Shown in pieces: positions 34,420-44,203 of a stretch of DNA of 44,203 nucleotides. Source of the DNA: Verrucomicrobiota bacterium (GTDB lineage Bacteria; Verrucomicrobiota; Verrucomicrobiia; Opitutales; JABDGR01); NCBI GenBank assembly GCA_013285985.1, contig JABDGR010000004.1, positions 1-44,203 on the forward strand. The letters are read 5' to 3'. Every line of letters starts with the position of its first letter. Position 1 is the first letter of the stretch. A program made the position numbers and the translations under genes. A model generated the notes under the pieces. That model searched no databases and was not told where the DNA came from. It saw only the letters and a list, made by a program, of their open reading frames with translations.

Positions 34420-35418
34420 TTAATAGGGCCGCTTGGGAGCTTCCGCGGCGGCGTTGGTGCTGTCGAAAACGTGGTCGGTATTGTAGGTCACCGCCGGGAC
34501 ATCCTGGCCGGCAAGGACTTTTTGCACGGCGTCAAACACGAGCGGGCCGACCATCGGGTTGCACTCCACCACGCAATTGATTTTACCAGCGGCCACCGCC
34601 TGCACGGCTTCCTTCTCGCCGTCAATCGAGACGACCATGAGATCCGTGCCTGGCTTCAAACCCGCAGCCTCGATGGCCTGGATGGCGCCAAGGGCCATGT
34701 CGTCGTTGTGCGCGTACACGATATCGAAGCTGCCTTTGGCGTGGGCCTTGAGCATCGCTTCCATCACTTCCTTGCCCTTGTCGCGCTGGAACTGGCCGCT
34801 TTGCGAATCAATAATCTTGAGGTCCGTCTTGGCGATGGCGTCCGCAAAAGCCTTGTGGCGGTTTTCCGCGGCGGCGGAGCCGGGTTCGCCGTAAAGTTCG
34901 ATGATGTTGCCCTTCCCACCGGTCTTTTTGATGAGCCACTCGGCGACCATCTGGCCTTCCTTGGTGAAATCGGAGCCGATGAAACACTTGAAGAGCGATT
35001 TGTCCGCATCCACATTGCGATCCTCAATGATGACGGGAATGCCCGCCGCCTTGGCATCTTTCAACGTTTCGTCCCAGCCGGTGGATTTAATCGGGGCGAT
35101 GATGATGGCGTCCACCTTCTGGGTGATAAAGTCGTGGACGGCTTTGATTTGCAGCTCGGGTTTGCTCTGGCAGTCCACAAAATTAAGCGTGATGCCGCGG
35201 GCCTTCGCTTCGTCCTGCAAGGATTTGGAATTGGCGGTGCGCCACTGGCTTTCGGCGCCGGTTTGCGCGAAGCCGACGCGGATGGTTTTGGCCGCGGGCG
35301 CCGCGGACGACGAAGGACTCGTCGCCGTGTTTTCGGACTTCGAGCAGCCAGCCAGCAGCAGGCCGCCGGCAGCCAGGCCAAGGGCGAGGCGGGAGAAGGA
35401 GAGCAAGGGGGATTTCAT
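34420..35418 (-). CDS. ytfQ: Furanose-binding lipoprotein, YtfQ type
   Basis: A 332-aa periplasmic receptor. ATG 35418 gives a lipoprotein signal ending LLLAGC (Cys25). Segments matching YtfQ, the E. coli galactofuranose-binding protein, include GFAQTGAESQWRTANSKSL, QIKAVHDFITQKVDAIIIAP, STGWDETLKDAKAAGIPVI and the Arg in IIEDRNVD. These separate it from RbsB/AraF-type proteins. It lies 37 bp after the GH51 gene, so the likely ligand is a furanose sugar released by that enzyme, possibly L-arabinofuranose; this ligand is inference. Confidence 0.88.
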   Translation of the reverse strand: MKSPLLSFSRLALGLAAGGLLLAGCSKSENTATSPSSSAAPAAKTIRVGFAQTGAESQWRTANSKSLQDEAKARGITLNFVDCQSKPELQIKAVHDFITQKVDAIIIAPIKSTGWDETLKDAKAAGIPVIIEDRNVDADKSLFKCFIGSDFTKEGQMVAEWLIKKTGGKGNIIELYGEPGSAAAENRHKAFADAIAKTDLKIIDSQSGQFQRDKGKEVMEAMLKAHAKGSFDIVYAHNDDMALGAIQAIEAAGLKPGTDLMVVSIDGEKEAVQAVAAGKINCVVECNPMVGPLVFDAVQKVLAGQDVPAVTYNTDHVFDSTNAAAEAPKRPY

Positions 35419-35455
35419 GGGGGAGAAGTATTTAGAATGAAACCACAAGGAATGT

Positions 35456-37456
35456 TCAACGCAAATCCAAGCGATATATCACCACGCTGAGGGCGGGGAC
35501 AGCGAGCTTGCCACCACTGGTATTTACGCTGTGTTCCTGAATGGTGAGGTTCTGCGGCTTGCCCGGCTCGTTGTATTCATCCGGGTCAGTTCCGATAATG
35601 AGCCATTGGGTGGATTGATCCTTGACGGTGGTTGAGCCGAGGTTGACGACCAGTTCGTCGGCCGTGGAACGCGGATTGACGACGGCAATAGTGATGGCCT
35701 TTCGGTCGGTCGTCCAGGCTGCAGAAACGTCGAGGTCGCCCGTGGGCTGCTGTGAAACTTCGATGGGAATCGTGCCGAAATGGTTGCGATACAGGACTTG
35801 CGGCAGCGCCGTGGCGTCAAAGGCCGCGGCCGTCGGCGTGGTCTTGATGGCACCGATGACGTTTACCGTCTGCGCGTAATTGGCCATGTAGAAAATGTCG
35901 CTGTTGCGGAAAAATTCGTGGTAGCCCTTGGCGATACCCAGAGCGTCCTTGAGGTGATAGCGCACGCCCAGTTCGCCGTAAAGGTAATCGCCATACCAGT
36001 AATTCCATTCGTCCATGGCGACGCGGATGTCCTTGCCCTGCAGTTCGGGAATTGACTGCCGGAAACCGCGATGGGCGTTCGCCACCCGGCGAATTTCATC
36101 GGCCAGTTGCGCCACGTGCGCGACGACATCCAGTTTTTCCTTCACGTAAACATGCTCACTCATCAGGTTCATGTAGTCCGCGCAGATCTTGAACATGGTT
36201 TGGTCCCAGCCATTGCGGTTGTCCGCCGCGCCAACGGCGACGAGCTTGGCGTTTTTATCCACGCTCAACATTGCCTTGGCGACGTCGTTGTGCTTCTGCA
36301 CGTATTGCTCGAGCGGCATGTTGCCGAGCTGCCAGCTGCCAAACATCTCATTGCCGACGGCATACCATTTGACATTGAACGGTTCCGCATGGCCATTGGC
36401 GGCCCGCAGTTTGCCCATGGGCGAATCCGCCGCGCCGTTGAGGTATTCAACTTCCGCGGACACGCCGTCAATCGTGCCCAGGCCGGTATTGACGGAAACA
36501 TACGGCTCCGCACCGATGAGTTGCATCAAGTCCATGTATTCGTGGATGCCCACGTCGTTCGGCTCAACGCCCTTCCAGGCCGGATTTTTGCGCGGCGGAC
36601 GCTGGTCGCGATCGGGGCCGATGCCGTCCTTCCAATTATAGCCGCTGACGAAATTGCCGCCGGGCCAGCGGTAGATGGGTGCGTTCAACTGTTTCAACAG
36701 CACGACGGTGTCGGCGCGCCAGCCGTGGATATTGTCCGCGGGCATGAGGGAAATTGAACCAATCTCCACATCGCCCTGGCCGCGGCCCACAATTTCAAAA
36801 TGGGCATTGAGGGAATCCGCCGGCGCGGTGAACTTGAAATCCGTGCGCTGGTAGTCGCCCCCAGCCGCGGTAATCGTCTGGATGACGCGCGGGGCGAGAT
36901 CGTCCATCAGCATGCGCACGGTGACCGTGCCAGAAAAGTTTTGGCCGCTCAGCATGACGTGGCCGATGTAATCGCGCCCCTTGGTCAGCTGGATGCATTC
37001 CTGCGAAATGCCGACATCCCCATTCGGGCGCAGATGCAGGACGGGAGCTTGCGGCGGCTGGATAACCTGGCCGATTTGCGGGCCGGCATCAGGATTATGG
37101 TCTTCCACATAAGTGTGCGTGGTGTCCATCGTGACCGCGCCTCGGGTGTTGCGCGGCGCAATAACCTTCCACGGCGAGCCGCTCAGGTACATATAAGGGC
37201 CGGTGTTCCACTGGGGGTCGGTGGCGACCGACCACGGACTGTAACTGTCTTTTACTGGATAATAAAATTTGCGATCTTCCAGCAGCTCAGCCCAGAGGCC
37301 GCCGTTGACGCATTTGCCGAGATGCTCGATGAACTGCCCATAGATGTAGGGCGAAATCGGCTCCTTGGTCTTGGCCGTATCGAGGGTGAGGGTCTGGCTG
37401 GCCGGAAGAGCGCCGCCAAGCAGGAGGCCACCGACAATGAACAGAAGTTTTTTCAT
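35456..37456 (-). CDS. Secreted GH51 alpha-L-arabinofuranosidase
   Basis: A 666-aa enzyme from ATG 37456; the frame upstream to 37597 is not used since a signal peptide begins here (MKKLLFIVGGLLLGGALPAS). N-terminal IYGQFIEHLG is typical of GH51. A carbohydrate-binding-like beta insert spans about 100-240. The catalytic barrel has acid/base Glu370 in WYAVGNEMFG and nucleophile Glu483 in VAMDEWNYWYG; RWPGGNF (about 264-270) lines the site. The C-terminal beta domain ends VVIYRLDLR. It releases terminal L-arabinofuranose from arabinan, arabinoxylan or arabinogalactan. It heads the operon with ytfQRT-yjfF. Exported GH51 enzymes are less common than cytosolic ones. Confidence 0.93.
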   Translation of the reverse strand: MKKLLFIVGGLLLGGALPASQTLTLDTAKTKEPISPYIYGQFIEHLGKCVNGGLWAELLEDRKFYYPVKDSYSPWSVATDPQWNTGPYMYLSGSPWKVIAPRNTRGAVTMDTTHTYVEDHNPDAGPQIGQVIQPPQAPVLHLRPNGDVGISQECIQLTKGRDYIGHVMLSGQNFSGTVTVRMLMDDLAPRVIQTITAAGGDYQRTDFKFTAPADSLNAHFEIVGRGQGDVEIGSISLMPADNIHGWRADTVVLLKQLNAPIYRWPGGNFVSGYNWKDGIGPDRDQRPPRKNPAWKGVEPNDVGIHEYMDLMQLIGAEPYVSVNTGLGTIDGVSAEVEYLNGAADSPMGKLRAANGHAEPFNVKWYAVGNEMFGSWQLGNMPLEQYVQKHNDVAKAMLSVDKNAKLVAVGAADNRNGWDQTMFKICADYMNLMSEHVYVKEKLDVVAHVAQLADEIRRVANAHRGFRQSIPELQGKDIRVAMDEWNYWYGDYLYGELGVRYHLKDALGIAKGYHEFFRNSDIFYMANYAQTVNVIGAIKTTPTAAAFDATALPQVLYRNHFGTIPIEVSQQPTGDLDVSAAWTTDRKAITIAVVNPRSTADELVVNLGSTTVKDQSTQWLIIGTDPDEYNEPGKPQNLTIQEHSVNTSGGKLAVPALSVVIYRLDLR

Positions 37457-37501
37457 GGGTAAGCAGCAGATTGAGCCAGGTGAATCAAGGGGTACGGCCC
37501 A

Positions 37502-37550
37502 ACCCATCCCGATGGGTATTAACCTTTTGACGCAAAATGGGAAGTCAAAA
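37502..37550. promoter_or_regulatory. Two inverted repeats upstream of the GH51-ytf operon
   Basis: ACCCATC-CC-GATGGGT (37502-37517) is a perfect 16-bp palindrome, and TTTTGAC-12 bp-GTCAAAA (37525-37531 and 37544-37550) is a second inverted repeat. Both lie in the 162 bp between the LacI-like kinase stop and the GH51 ATG, where the operon promoter must be. The TTGAC within the second could also serve as a -35. They are operator candidates; no DNA-binding partner is identified in the window. Confidence 0.45.
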
Positions 37551-37618
37551 TCACGACCAATGTGAACCGTCCGGCACGGCTCGTCCGTGTGTCCCAATCA
37601 TCAATCTGCACCGATTGG

Positions 37619-40600
37619 TCACGCCGCCTGAAGTTGCTGCAATTCCAACTCGATGCGCTTGAGCATCTGCAAAAGATCCTCACAGCGCTGCCACCATAAT
37701 TTGTCCCCCAGCTCCTGGTGGCGGCATTCGATATCCTCGGTGATTTGAATAAATGTCGGCAGACCCAAAACCCCCAATGAACCGCGCAAGTAATGCGTAA
37801 TACGCTGGACGGTCGTCACATCACCTTCATCGATTGCGCGACGAAATAACGGTATCTGGACCTGGAGGGTCTCCAGACACAAGTTCATAATTTGCTGCTG
37901 AACCTCCGGGTCATCCCCGACGTGCGCAACGAGATTCTCCGGGCGAACCAGCGGCGCGGTGTCGTCCGCGACTGCCGGGATTTCCTTGGACGGAGGAGCA
38001 AGCGCCGCCCGGGTTGCTATCCGCGGGGAAAAACTTTCCACGAGCGCAATGAATCGCTCGCGTTGCAAAGGCTTGGAAACATAGGCGTCCATGCCGTAGG
38101 AAAGGCATTCCTCTTCGACGCCCTTGAGGGCATGGGCGGTCATCGCAATGATGGGGATGTGACCGCCGCGGGCTTTTTCCTCGGACCGAATGCGCCGGGT
38201 TGCAGTCGGGCCGTCCATGACCGGCATTTGGATGTCCATCAAAATAAGATCGAAGCCACCCTTGCGCCATTCGGCAACGGTCTGTTCGCCATCATTGGTG
38301 GTGACGATCACATGGCCGCGTTTTTCGAGATGGTTGCGGGCGACTTCGCGGTTGACGACGTTGTCCTCGGCCACCAGCACTCGCAGGCTCCGCTCGGCCC
38401 GGCTGCTGGCCGCCACCGGCGCAGGAACGCGCAAATTTTTATTCTCCCACAAGGCGGTGCCGATGGCCTGGAGTAAATCGCGCTGGCTGACGGGCTTGGT
38501 CAGCACCGCCTGAATGCCCAGGTTGTCGCATTGCTCCAGATCGCTCGCCCGGTAAGCGGAAGAAAGCATCATGATGGCCGGGCCGTGGAACTCCGTGCGA
38601 TCCTTGAGCGTGCGGGCGACGTCAAAGCCGTCCATGCCCGGCATCAGTGCGTCAAGAAGGATGAGGTCGAAAGGTTGGTTTTGTTCGACAGCGCCGCGCA
38701 CGGCGGCAATGGCGTCCGGCCCGCTGGTTGCGAGGGTGACCTCCGCGCGCCAGTTGGCCAGCATCACCTGCAAAATGGTACGGTTGGCGGCATTGTCGTC
38801 CACCACCAGGACTCGTTGCCCTCGCAAGGCTTGGGCGAGCGATTCATTCACGCGGACGACGGGGGTCGCCGATTCCGCAATATGCACGATGAAATGGAAA
38901 ATGCTGCCCTGGTTGAGGGTGCTCTCAACCCAGATGCGCCCGCCCATTTGCTGGACCAGACGCTGGCAGATGCTCAAACCCAGGCCGGTGCCGCCGTAGT
39001 GGCGCGAGGTCGAGCCATCGGCCTGGCGGAACGCCTCAAAAATCAATTCCTGCTTGTCCGGTGCAACGCCAATGCCGGTGTCGCGAATGCGAAAGTGCAG
39101 TTGCCGCAGGCCATTGTTCAGGCCTTCGTTGTCCACCATGACGATGACTTCGCCCTGGGCGGTGAACTTGATGGCATTGGCCACGAGATTGGAAATAATC
39201 TGGCGCAGCCGGCCGGCATCGCCCAAGAGGCTGTCCGGCACATCGGGCTGGGCGAGCGCAGCGAGTTCGAGGCGCTTTTCGGCCGCCCGCAAAGAGAACA
39301 TCTTGACGGCGTCGTCCAGGCAGTTGCGCAGGGAAAAAGGCGCCTCGTCGAGGGCGAATTTGCCGGACTCAAGTTTGGAAAAGTCGAGGATGTCATTGAC
39401 GATGGCCAGGAGCGCGTGCGCCGAGCTTTGCACCATCCCGAGATAATCGCGCTGCTGCTTGGTCAATTCCGTGTCGAGCGCGAGTTCGACCATGCCGATC
39501 ACCCCGTTCATGGGCGTGCGAATTTCATGGCTCATGTTGGCGAGAAATTCGCTTTTGACCTTGGCCGCCCTCTCGGCTTCGCGCCAGGCCTCCTCGGCTT
39601 TGGCTTTTTCGATCTCCAGTTCGCGCGAGCGGGCTTCCAGCTCCTTGCTGCGCTCGAGGAGGCGGGTGCTGAGGCTGGCGCCATACAGCAGGTTGCTCGC
39701 GGAATTGGTCAACCGGGCGGAGTCGAGCGCGCGGCGCTGGTCGAATTCCACATCAAGCACGCCGACCTGCTTGGACTGGAAGGAAATCCCCAGGCGCATG
39801 AGACTCTGCCCAGGTGCAACTAACTCCTCGAGCCAGTCCTGATCCGTGCGTTCGCTCACCTGGGCCGCCGGCGCTTCCGTGGCCTTGAGGTTGGACCGCG
39901 CGTTCCAGACCCGTGGTGAACCTTCCCGCGCTTCCAGGCGGAACAGGCGGATGCCCAGCTTGCGGCGGATTTGATCCAGCACCCCGGCCGCGCCCTTCAT
40001 ATCCGTGACGCTGGTGATGGCCGGCTGGAAAAAATTAAACACTTGTTGCACCTCGCTGGCCAGTGCGTCGCGATAATCGCGGTAATTGTCCACATACGCT
40101 TCCGCACGCAGTTCAGACAGGCAGCGGGAGATAAAGCTTTCCCGTTGCGCGACATCGGCCAGGCCGGCCCGGCCCTGCTGGAAGTAACTTTCCAGCTTCG
40201 TCATGGCGAAATGGAAGTAGAGGTCGTTTTTGCCACGGTTAATCAGCTCGCGCACGCCCTTCCGCAAAGTGTCGAGCGGATCGGCGCTGGCCGCGGCGGT
40301 GGTCACCACCACCCGCAAAATTTCGCTCGTGCGTTGTTGTGCATGCAACCCCGGCGTGTCCAGGCTGTGCGCCACCTCGGGCTGGATGACCTCCGGTTGC
40401 GGGAGGCTCCCAATCGCGGCTGCTTCATCCACGGCGGGATCGAGGGCCCGGCAGGATTGGCGAAACGCGAAGTGCGGGATGAGAACTTTGCGCGTGCACT
40501 GGACAAACGGCCGCCCCGCAGCTTCGGCCAGCATCCGCACCGCCTGGTAGCCGCATTCATAAACCGGCTGCGCCACCGTCGTCAGCGGCGGATCCAGCAA

Positions 40601-41257
40601 GGCCGGGTCGCAATGTTCCCGGAAGGAAAAATTATCGAAACCCGTCACCGACACATCGTGCGGCACCACCAAACCATGCCGCTGGAGGGCGACACACGCA
40701 CCGTGCGCGAGGAGATCGTTGGCGCATACCATTGCGGTGCACTGGCCGCCGCGGCGCACAAATTCCTCCACCGCGCGGTCGCCATCTGCCGTCTGCCAGT
40801 TGTTGGCCAGCAGAATGTTTTTCCGGTCGCACGTCAGCCCGTGCTTGAGCAGGCCGCGTACAAAGCCCTGGCGGCGCAATTCATTTTCCGGGTTAGTCAC
40901 CGGCCCGGACACAAAGACGAAGTCGCGGTGGCCCAGCCGCACGAGATAATCCACCATGCCTTCGATGGCGCCCAGATTATCCACCGTGATTTGCGCATAC
41001 GACGGCCCCAAATCATAACCGGAAATGACGATGGGCACGCCGCGTTCGGACCATTTGGACAGATGCTCGACATCGTGTTTCTCCTCCGGCCGGTCTGCAA
41101 GCAGCCCGTCCAATTTCAAGTCCTGGATAAGGTTGAAGTCACTGAATACCACGAGCCGAACACCCAATTCCCGCGCCGCGAGGCTGGCACCCAACGCGAC
41201 GGTCGAGGTATTGCCCTTGTGCAAAGGGGTATAAATGCCGAAGAGCGGAGCAGCCAT
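37619..41257 (-). CDS. Hybrid histidine kinase with LacI-like sugar-binding sensor
   Basis: A 1212-aa protein from ATG 41257 (41332 would add 25 residues outside any domain). Residues ~4-270 form a LacI/PurR-type periplasmic-binding-fold domain ([36 protein letters not shown]) without its HTH and without a signal peptide, so sensing is cytoplasmic. A ~250-residue linker and a coiled coil precede HisKA (His577 in [12 protein letters not shown]) and HATPase. Two receivers follow: Asp869 in [11 protein letters not shown] and Asp1008 in [11 protein letters not shown]. An Hpt domain ends the protein (His1155 in THYLRGSLG). It lies between the GH3 and GH51 genes and probably senses the imported sugar. 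No cognate DNA-binding regulator is in the window. Confidence 0.9.
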   Translation of the reverse strand: MAAPLFGIYTPLHKGNTSTVALGASLAARELGVRLVVFSDFNLIQDLKLDGLLADRPEEKHDVEHLSKWSERGVPIVISGYDLGPSYAQITVDNLGAIEGMVDYLVRLGHRDFVFVSGPVTNPENELRRQGFVRGLLKHGLTCDRKNILLANNWQTADGDRAVEEFVRRGGQCTAMVCANDLLAHGACVALQRHGLVVPHDVSVTGFDNFSFREHCDPALLDPPLTTVAQPVYECGYQAVRMLAEAAGRPFVQCTRKVLIPHFAFRQSCRALDPAVDEAAAIGSLPQPEVIQPEVAHSLDTPGLHAQQRTSEILRVVVTTAAASADPLDTLRKGVRELINRGKNDLYFHFAMTKLESYFQQGRAGLADVAQRESFISRCLSELRAEAYVDNYRDYRDALASEVQQVFNFFQPAITSVTDMKGAAGVLDQIRRKLGIRLFRLEAREGSPRVWNARSNLKATEAPAAQVSERTDQDWLEELVAPGQSLMRLGISFQSKQVGVLDVEFDQRRALDSARLTNSASNLLYGASLSTRLLERSKELEARSRELEIEKAKAEEAWREAERAAKVKSEFLANMSHEIRTPMNGVIGMVELALDTELTKQQRDYLGMVQSSAHALLAIVNDILDFSKLESGKFALDEAPFSLRNCLDDAVKMFSLRAAEKRLELAALAQPDVPDSLLGDAGRLRQIISNLVANAIKFTAQGEVIVMVDNEGLNNGLRQLHFRIRDTGIGVAPDKQELIFEAFRQADGSTSRHYGGTGLGLSICQRLVQQMGGRIWVESTLNQGSIFHFIVHIAESATPVVRVNESLAQALRGQRVLVVDDNAANRTILQVMLANWRAEVTLATSGPDAIAAVRGAVEQNQPFDLILLDALMPGMDGFDVARTLKDRTEFHGPAIMMLSSAYRASDLEQCDNLGIQAVLTKPVSQRDLLQAIGTALWENKNLRVPAPVAASSRAERSLRVLVAEDNVVNREVARNHLEKRGHVIVTTNDGEQTVAEWRKGGFDLILMDIQMPVMDGPTATRRIRSEEKARGGHIPIIAMTAHALKGVEEECLSYGMDAYVSKPLQRERFIALVESFSPRIATRAALAPPSKEIPAVADDTAPLVRPENLVAHVGDDPEVQQQIMNLCLETLQVQIPLFRRAIDEGDVTTVQRITHYLRGSLGVLGLPTFIQITEDIECRHQELGDKLWWQRCEDLLQMLKRIELELQQLQAA

Positions 41258-41277
41258 AGGTTTTTCTTTTAGGCATT

Positions 41278-41343
41278 CTAGACTAAACCACTTCCTCCGC
41301 CCATCAGGCAAACCCTGTAGGCACTCACCCATTTATAGTCTAG
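41278..41343. promoter_or_regulatory. Inverted repeat upstream of the LacI-like kinase
   Basis: CTAGACTA (41278-41285) and TAGTCTAG (41336-41343) are exact reverse complements 50 bp apart, flanking the alternative ATG at 41332. They lie next to an AT-rich block (about 41345-41500) that is the probable promoter region. The arms could pair in the leader RNA or bind a regulator. Only position and symmetry support it. Confidence 0.3.
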
Positions 41344-41543
41344 GTTTTGAAGGCACATTATTAGTGCTTTCCATCAAATAGTTAGGCTGCAGACATAAGA
41401 AGCTTAATGCATAATTATTTCATAAGCAATGACTTAATTATTGGACAATTCGAGCATGTCTGACTCATGAATATTCTGAAAAATATTTGCCCGCGTTAGG
41501 TTTTTATTTTCCTCCGGATGGGCGAAGAATTTTGCAGGGGAAT

Positions 41544-44054
41544 TTATTTGGCAGCAGCCACTATGACTGGGGTGGTCAGACGGATATCATCTGAAGCCGC
41601 ACCGATTTGGAAGTCATACGCGCCGGGGGCTACGACATAATCTTTTTTCGTGGCGTCCCAGAGGCGCAGGTTCTTCGTCGGAATATCGAACGTCACGGTG
41701 ACTTTCTGGCCTTTGGCAATGGCAACTCGCTTGAAGCCAACCAGACGCTCACGCGGCGTCGCGGAGTCCGTGTTGCCTTGCGGACGCGCGTAAATCTGCA
41801 CGACTTCGTCGCCGTCACGGCCGCCGGTGTTGGTGATGTCCACCGAGATGGGAATGCTGCCGTCATTGGGAGTGGCACTGCCGCCAGCGGCAAGATTCAA
41901 ACTATCGTATTTGAATGCCGTGTAGCTGAGGCCGTGCCCAAAGGCGAAAAGCGGCTGGCCGGTGAAATAGCGATACGTGCGGTTAGCCATGTTGTAATCG
42001 TCGAAGGCCGGCAAATCCGCGGTGGATTTGTAGAAAGTTATCGGCAGCCGCCCGGCGGGGTTGTAATTACCAAACAAAACATCGGCCACCGCCGTGCCAC
42101 CAGCCTCGCCAGGATACCAAGCTTGTAAAATTGCGGGCAAGTTCCCCGCTTCCCACGGCATCGCGATGGCGCTGCCACTACAATTGATAAACACCACCGG
42201 CTTGCCCGTGGCGTACAGCGCCTGGAGTAATTTGGTCTGGATGGCCGGCAGCTCGATGCGGGTGCGGTCGCCGCCGGAAAATCCGTCCAGCTTGGTATTC
42301 ATTTCCTCGCCCTCAAGTTGCGCGCTGATGCCGCCAACGTAGAGGACGACATCGGCGTCCTTCGCCAAATTTACGGCTTCCTCAAAATTTGCCTGCTCAT
42401 CGGCACTCAGAGTGCCCTTGGCCGGTGCGGGTGGCGGCGCGCCGCGTCCGCCTTGTCCAGCGCGATAACCCTGCACCAAGGCGCAGCCAACAGCATAAGT
42501 CACTTCAATATTGGCCGAGGCTGCCTCCGCGCGGATGCCCGCGAGAACCGTCACCGGGTGCGAAGGCGTGCCGTTGTAGTTGCCGAGGAGCATGGGTACG
42601 GAATCCGCATTGGGGCCGATGACCGCGATTTTTTTGAGCTTCGATTTGTCGAGCGGCAGCACTCCGGAGTTTTTGAGCAGCGTCATGGATTCATGTGCGG
42701 CCTGGAGCGCCAGCGCGGCATGCTCCGGCGTGTCCACATCGGCCAAAGTGTATTTGGAATAAGGGACTTTTTCCGGCGGATTGAACAACCCGAGTTGGAA
42801 ACGCGCCTTAAGCACATAATGCAGCGCCTGGTTGATTTCCTGCTCTGTTACCAAACCCTGCTGCCAGGCATCGACGAGGGCGGCATGGTATTGGGGCGGC
42901 CTCAATGTCCCAAAGCCGCAATTGAGGTCGAGGCCAGCCTTGAGCGCGAGGGCCACGGCCTCCACCTGGGTCGCCACAATTTTATGGGTCTTCCAAATAT
43001 CCTCGACTGAGTCGCAGTCCGAAACCACATGGCCTGCGAAGCCCCATTTTTCGCGCAGTATTTTCGTGAGCAAAAGCGGGCTGGCGCTGGCCGACATGCC
43101 GTAAACACTGTTGTAAGCCGCCATGATGGTGCCGACATGGCCTTCACGCACCGCCGCCTCAAAGTGTGGAAGATAATTGTTATAAAAGTCCTGCTCGGTC
43201 GGCTCTACATTGATAGTGTGGCGGGTGGACTCCGGCCCGCTGTGCACGGCAAAATGCTTGGCCGTGGCGAGCGCCTTGATGTAATGCGGGTCATCACCCT
43301 GCAAGCCGGTGATGAATGCGACCGCCATCCGGCCCGTGAGGTAAGTGTCCTCGCCGTAAGTTTCCTGCCCGCGGCCCCAGCGCGGGTCGCGGAATAAATT
43401 GATGTTCGGCGTCCAAAAAGTCAGGCCATAGTATTGCCATTGCTGGGCGCTCCACGGGCCGTTGGCCACGCCGTCGTTGAATTTCCCGCGGGCTTCGGTG
43501 GCGATGGTGTCGGCGATGCTGTGTAATTGGCTGGTATCCCACATGGCGGCCATGCCGATGGTCTGCGGGAAAACGGTGGCGTTGCCGGCGCGCGCGACAC
43601 CGTGGAGAGCCTCATTCCAATAATTGTAGGCCGGAACCTTGAGGCGCTCGATGGCCGGGGCGTCGTTGCCCATTTGCGAAACTTTTTCCCGCAAGGACAT
43701 GCGCCGGATGAGATCATCCACGCGTTGGTCTATGGGTTGGCTCCAATCGGGATAGATGACGGGATCTTTAATGTCAGGCACGGCGTCGGGATTGGGCCCG
43801 CTATCGGCGAGGAGCGCCCCATAGGGTAGCGCGCGCGCATCAAACGCGGAGAAATCACCGAAATGCATGGCAGCGGACATCATGGCCCGGCCGTTGCTAA
43901 AATAAAAAACTCCGGAAGGACGGGCAAAAACATCCGGCTCAGCCGCCGTCGCGGTCTGGCCACTCGTTTCGCAATCACAGTCTTCTTCCGCCGCCCGGGT
44001 GGGCTGGGGCAAAATCAGCAGGGCGCATCCGAATAACAGCAGTGAGTAACGCAT
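41544..44054 (-). CDS. Secreted GH3 glycosidase (beta-xylosidase/beta-glucosidase type)
   Basis: An 836-aa exported enzyme from ATG 44054, followed by a signal peptide (MRYSLLLFGCALLILPQPTRA). After an ~80-residue low-complexity extension with CDC and Ala/Ser-rich stretches, the GH3 barrel starts near YPDWSQPIDQRVDDLI. The nucleophile is Asp346 in GHVVSDCDSV; KHFAVHSGPESTRH supplies the Lys-His site. The SDCDSV context and NYWNEALHGVARAG favour xylan beta-xylosidase or related arabinofuranosidase activity over cellobiase. The second alpha/beta domain and a C-terminal fibronectin-III-like domain (DGDEVVQIYARPQ) follow. It is upstream of the arabinose-type locus on the same strand. From 44055 to the window end I see no gene. 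Confidence 0.92.
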   Translation of the reverse strand: MRYSLLLFGCALLILPQPTRAAEEDCDCETSGQTATAAEPDVFARPSGVFYFSNGRAMMSAAMHFGDFSAFDARALPYGALLADSGPNPDAVPDIKDPVIYPDWSQPIDQRVDDLIRRMSLREKVSQMGNDAPAIERLKVPAYNYWNEALHGVARAGNATVFPQTIGMAAMWDTSQLHSIADTIATEARGKFNDGVANGPWSAQQWQYYGLTFWTPNINLFRDPRWGRGQETYGEDTYLTGRMAVAFITGLQGDDPHYIKALATAKHFAVHSGPESTRHTINVEPTEQDFYNNYLPHFEAAVREGHVGTIMAAYNSVYGMSASASPLLLTKILREKWGFAGHVVSDCDSVEDIWKTHKIVATQVEAVALALKAGLDLNCGFGTLRPPQYHAALVDAWQQGLVTEQEINQALHYVLKARFQLGLFNPPEKVPYSKYTLADVDTPEHAALALQAAHESMTLLKNSGVLPLDKSKLKKIAVIGPNADSVPMLLGNYNGTPSHPVTVLAGIRAEAASANIEVTYAVGCALVQGYRAGQGGRGAPPPAPAKGTLSADEQANFEEAVNLAKDADVVLYVGGISAQLEGEEMNTKLDGFSGGDRTRIELPAIQTKLLQALYATGKPVVFINCSGSAIAMPWEAGNLPAILQAWYPGEAGGTAVADVLFGNYNPAGRLPITFYKSTADLPAFDDYNMANRTYRYFTGQPLFAFGHGLSYTAFKYDSLNLAAGGSATPNDGSIPISVDITNTGGRDGDEVVQIYARPQGNTDSATPRERLVGFKRVAIAKGQKVTVTFDIPTKNLRLWDATKKDYVVAPGAYDFQIGAASDDIRLTTPVIVAAAK

Positions 44055-44203
44055 GGGGAGAGCGTTGGGGGAATGGAGCCAATCACAAAACAGCTCGGGG
44101 TGAAAGAAAAGATTACGCCTGCAATCAACCGCTCCGGGCATTTGGCAACGGACGCACCAGCCGTTCGCCAAAGGCCACGGCACCGAAAGCCAGCACGAGG
44201 GAA

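Overview
The window is 44.2 kb of GC-rich bacterial chromosome with no prophage, insertion sequence, CRISPR array or plasmid functions. The gene mix suggests a free-living, aerobic, polysaccharide-degrading member of the Verrucomicrobiota or a close PVC relative. The signs are oleA/oleB, a copper-type formylglycine-generating enzyme, secreted GH3 and GH51 enzymes, abundant hybrid kinases, and intergenic repeats built on GTTTCGGGTTTCG. The phylum is an inference; no rRNA gene is present.

Layout, left to right. 1-1320: two copies of a ~325 bp intergenic repeat carrying twin perfect hairpins, flanking a 65-aa small gene with a good ribosome binding site. 1321-4376: a small membrane protein, then ahcY and metK (activated methyl cycle). 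4491-8860: an HtrA protease and a znuA-znuC-znuB metal ABC transporter. 8904-12544: two sensor kinases transcribed toward the transporter. 12658-14274: malQ. 14211-17404: a compact fabZ-fabI-oleA-oleB operon. 17446-19737: a small helical protein, a toxin-antitoxin pair and a CrtI-type FAD oxidoreductase. 19866-22064: a secreted unknown and a dGTPase-like HD protein.

22149-26921 is the most unusual part: two paralogous secreted proteins made of three and two tandem alpha/beta-hydrolase domains, with catalytic residues lost in some domains and kept in others. An 90 bp copy of the xerC 3' end lies between them, a scar of segmental duplication next to the intact xerC at 26935-27900. After this come tRNA-Cys, a barrel-like outer-membrane protein with a Cys-rich N-terminus, a small CxxC protein, tRNA-Asn and a formylglycine-generating enzyme.

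30879-44054 is a sugar-utilisation locus read leftward: secreted GH3 glycosidase, a kinase with a LacI-like sugar-binding sensor, secreted GH51 arabinofuranosidase, then a complete ytfQ-ytfR-ytfT-yjfF furanose ABC importer. The likely logic is release of L-arabinose (and xylose) from arabinan/arabinoxylan outside the cytoplasm, import of the furanose sugar, and intracellular sensing by the LacI-like kinase. Two inverted repeats lie directly upstream of the GH51-ytf operon.
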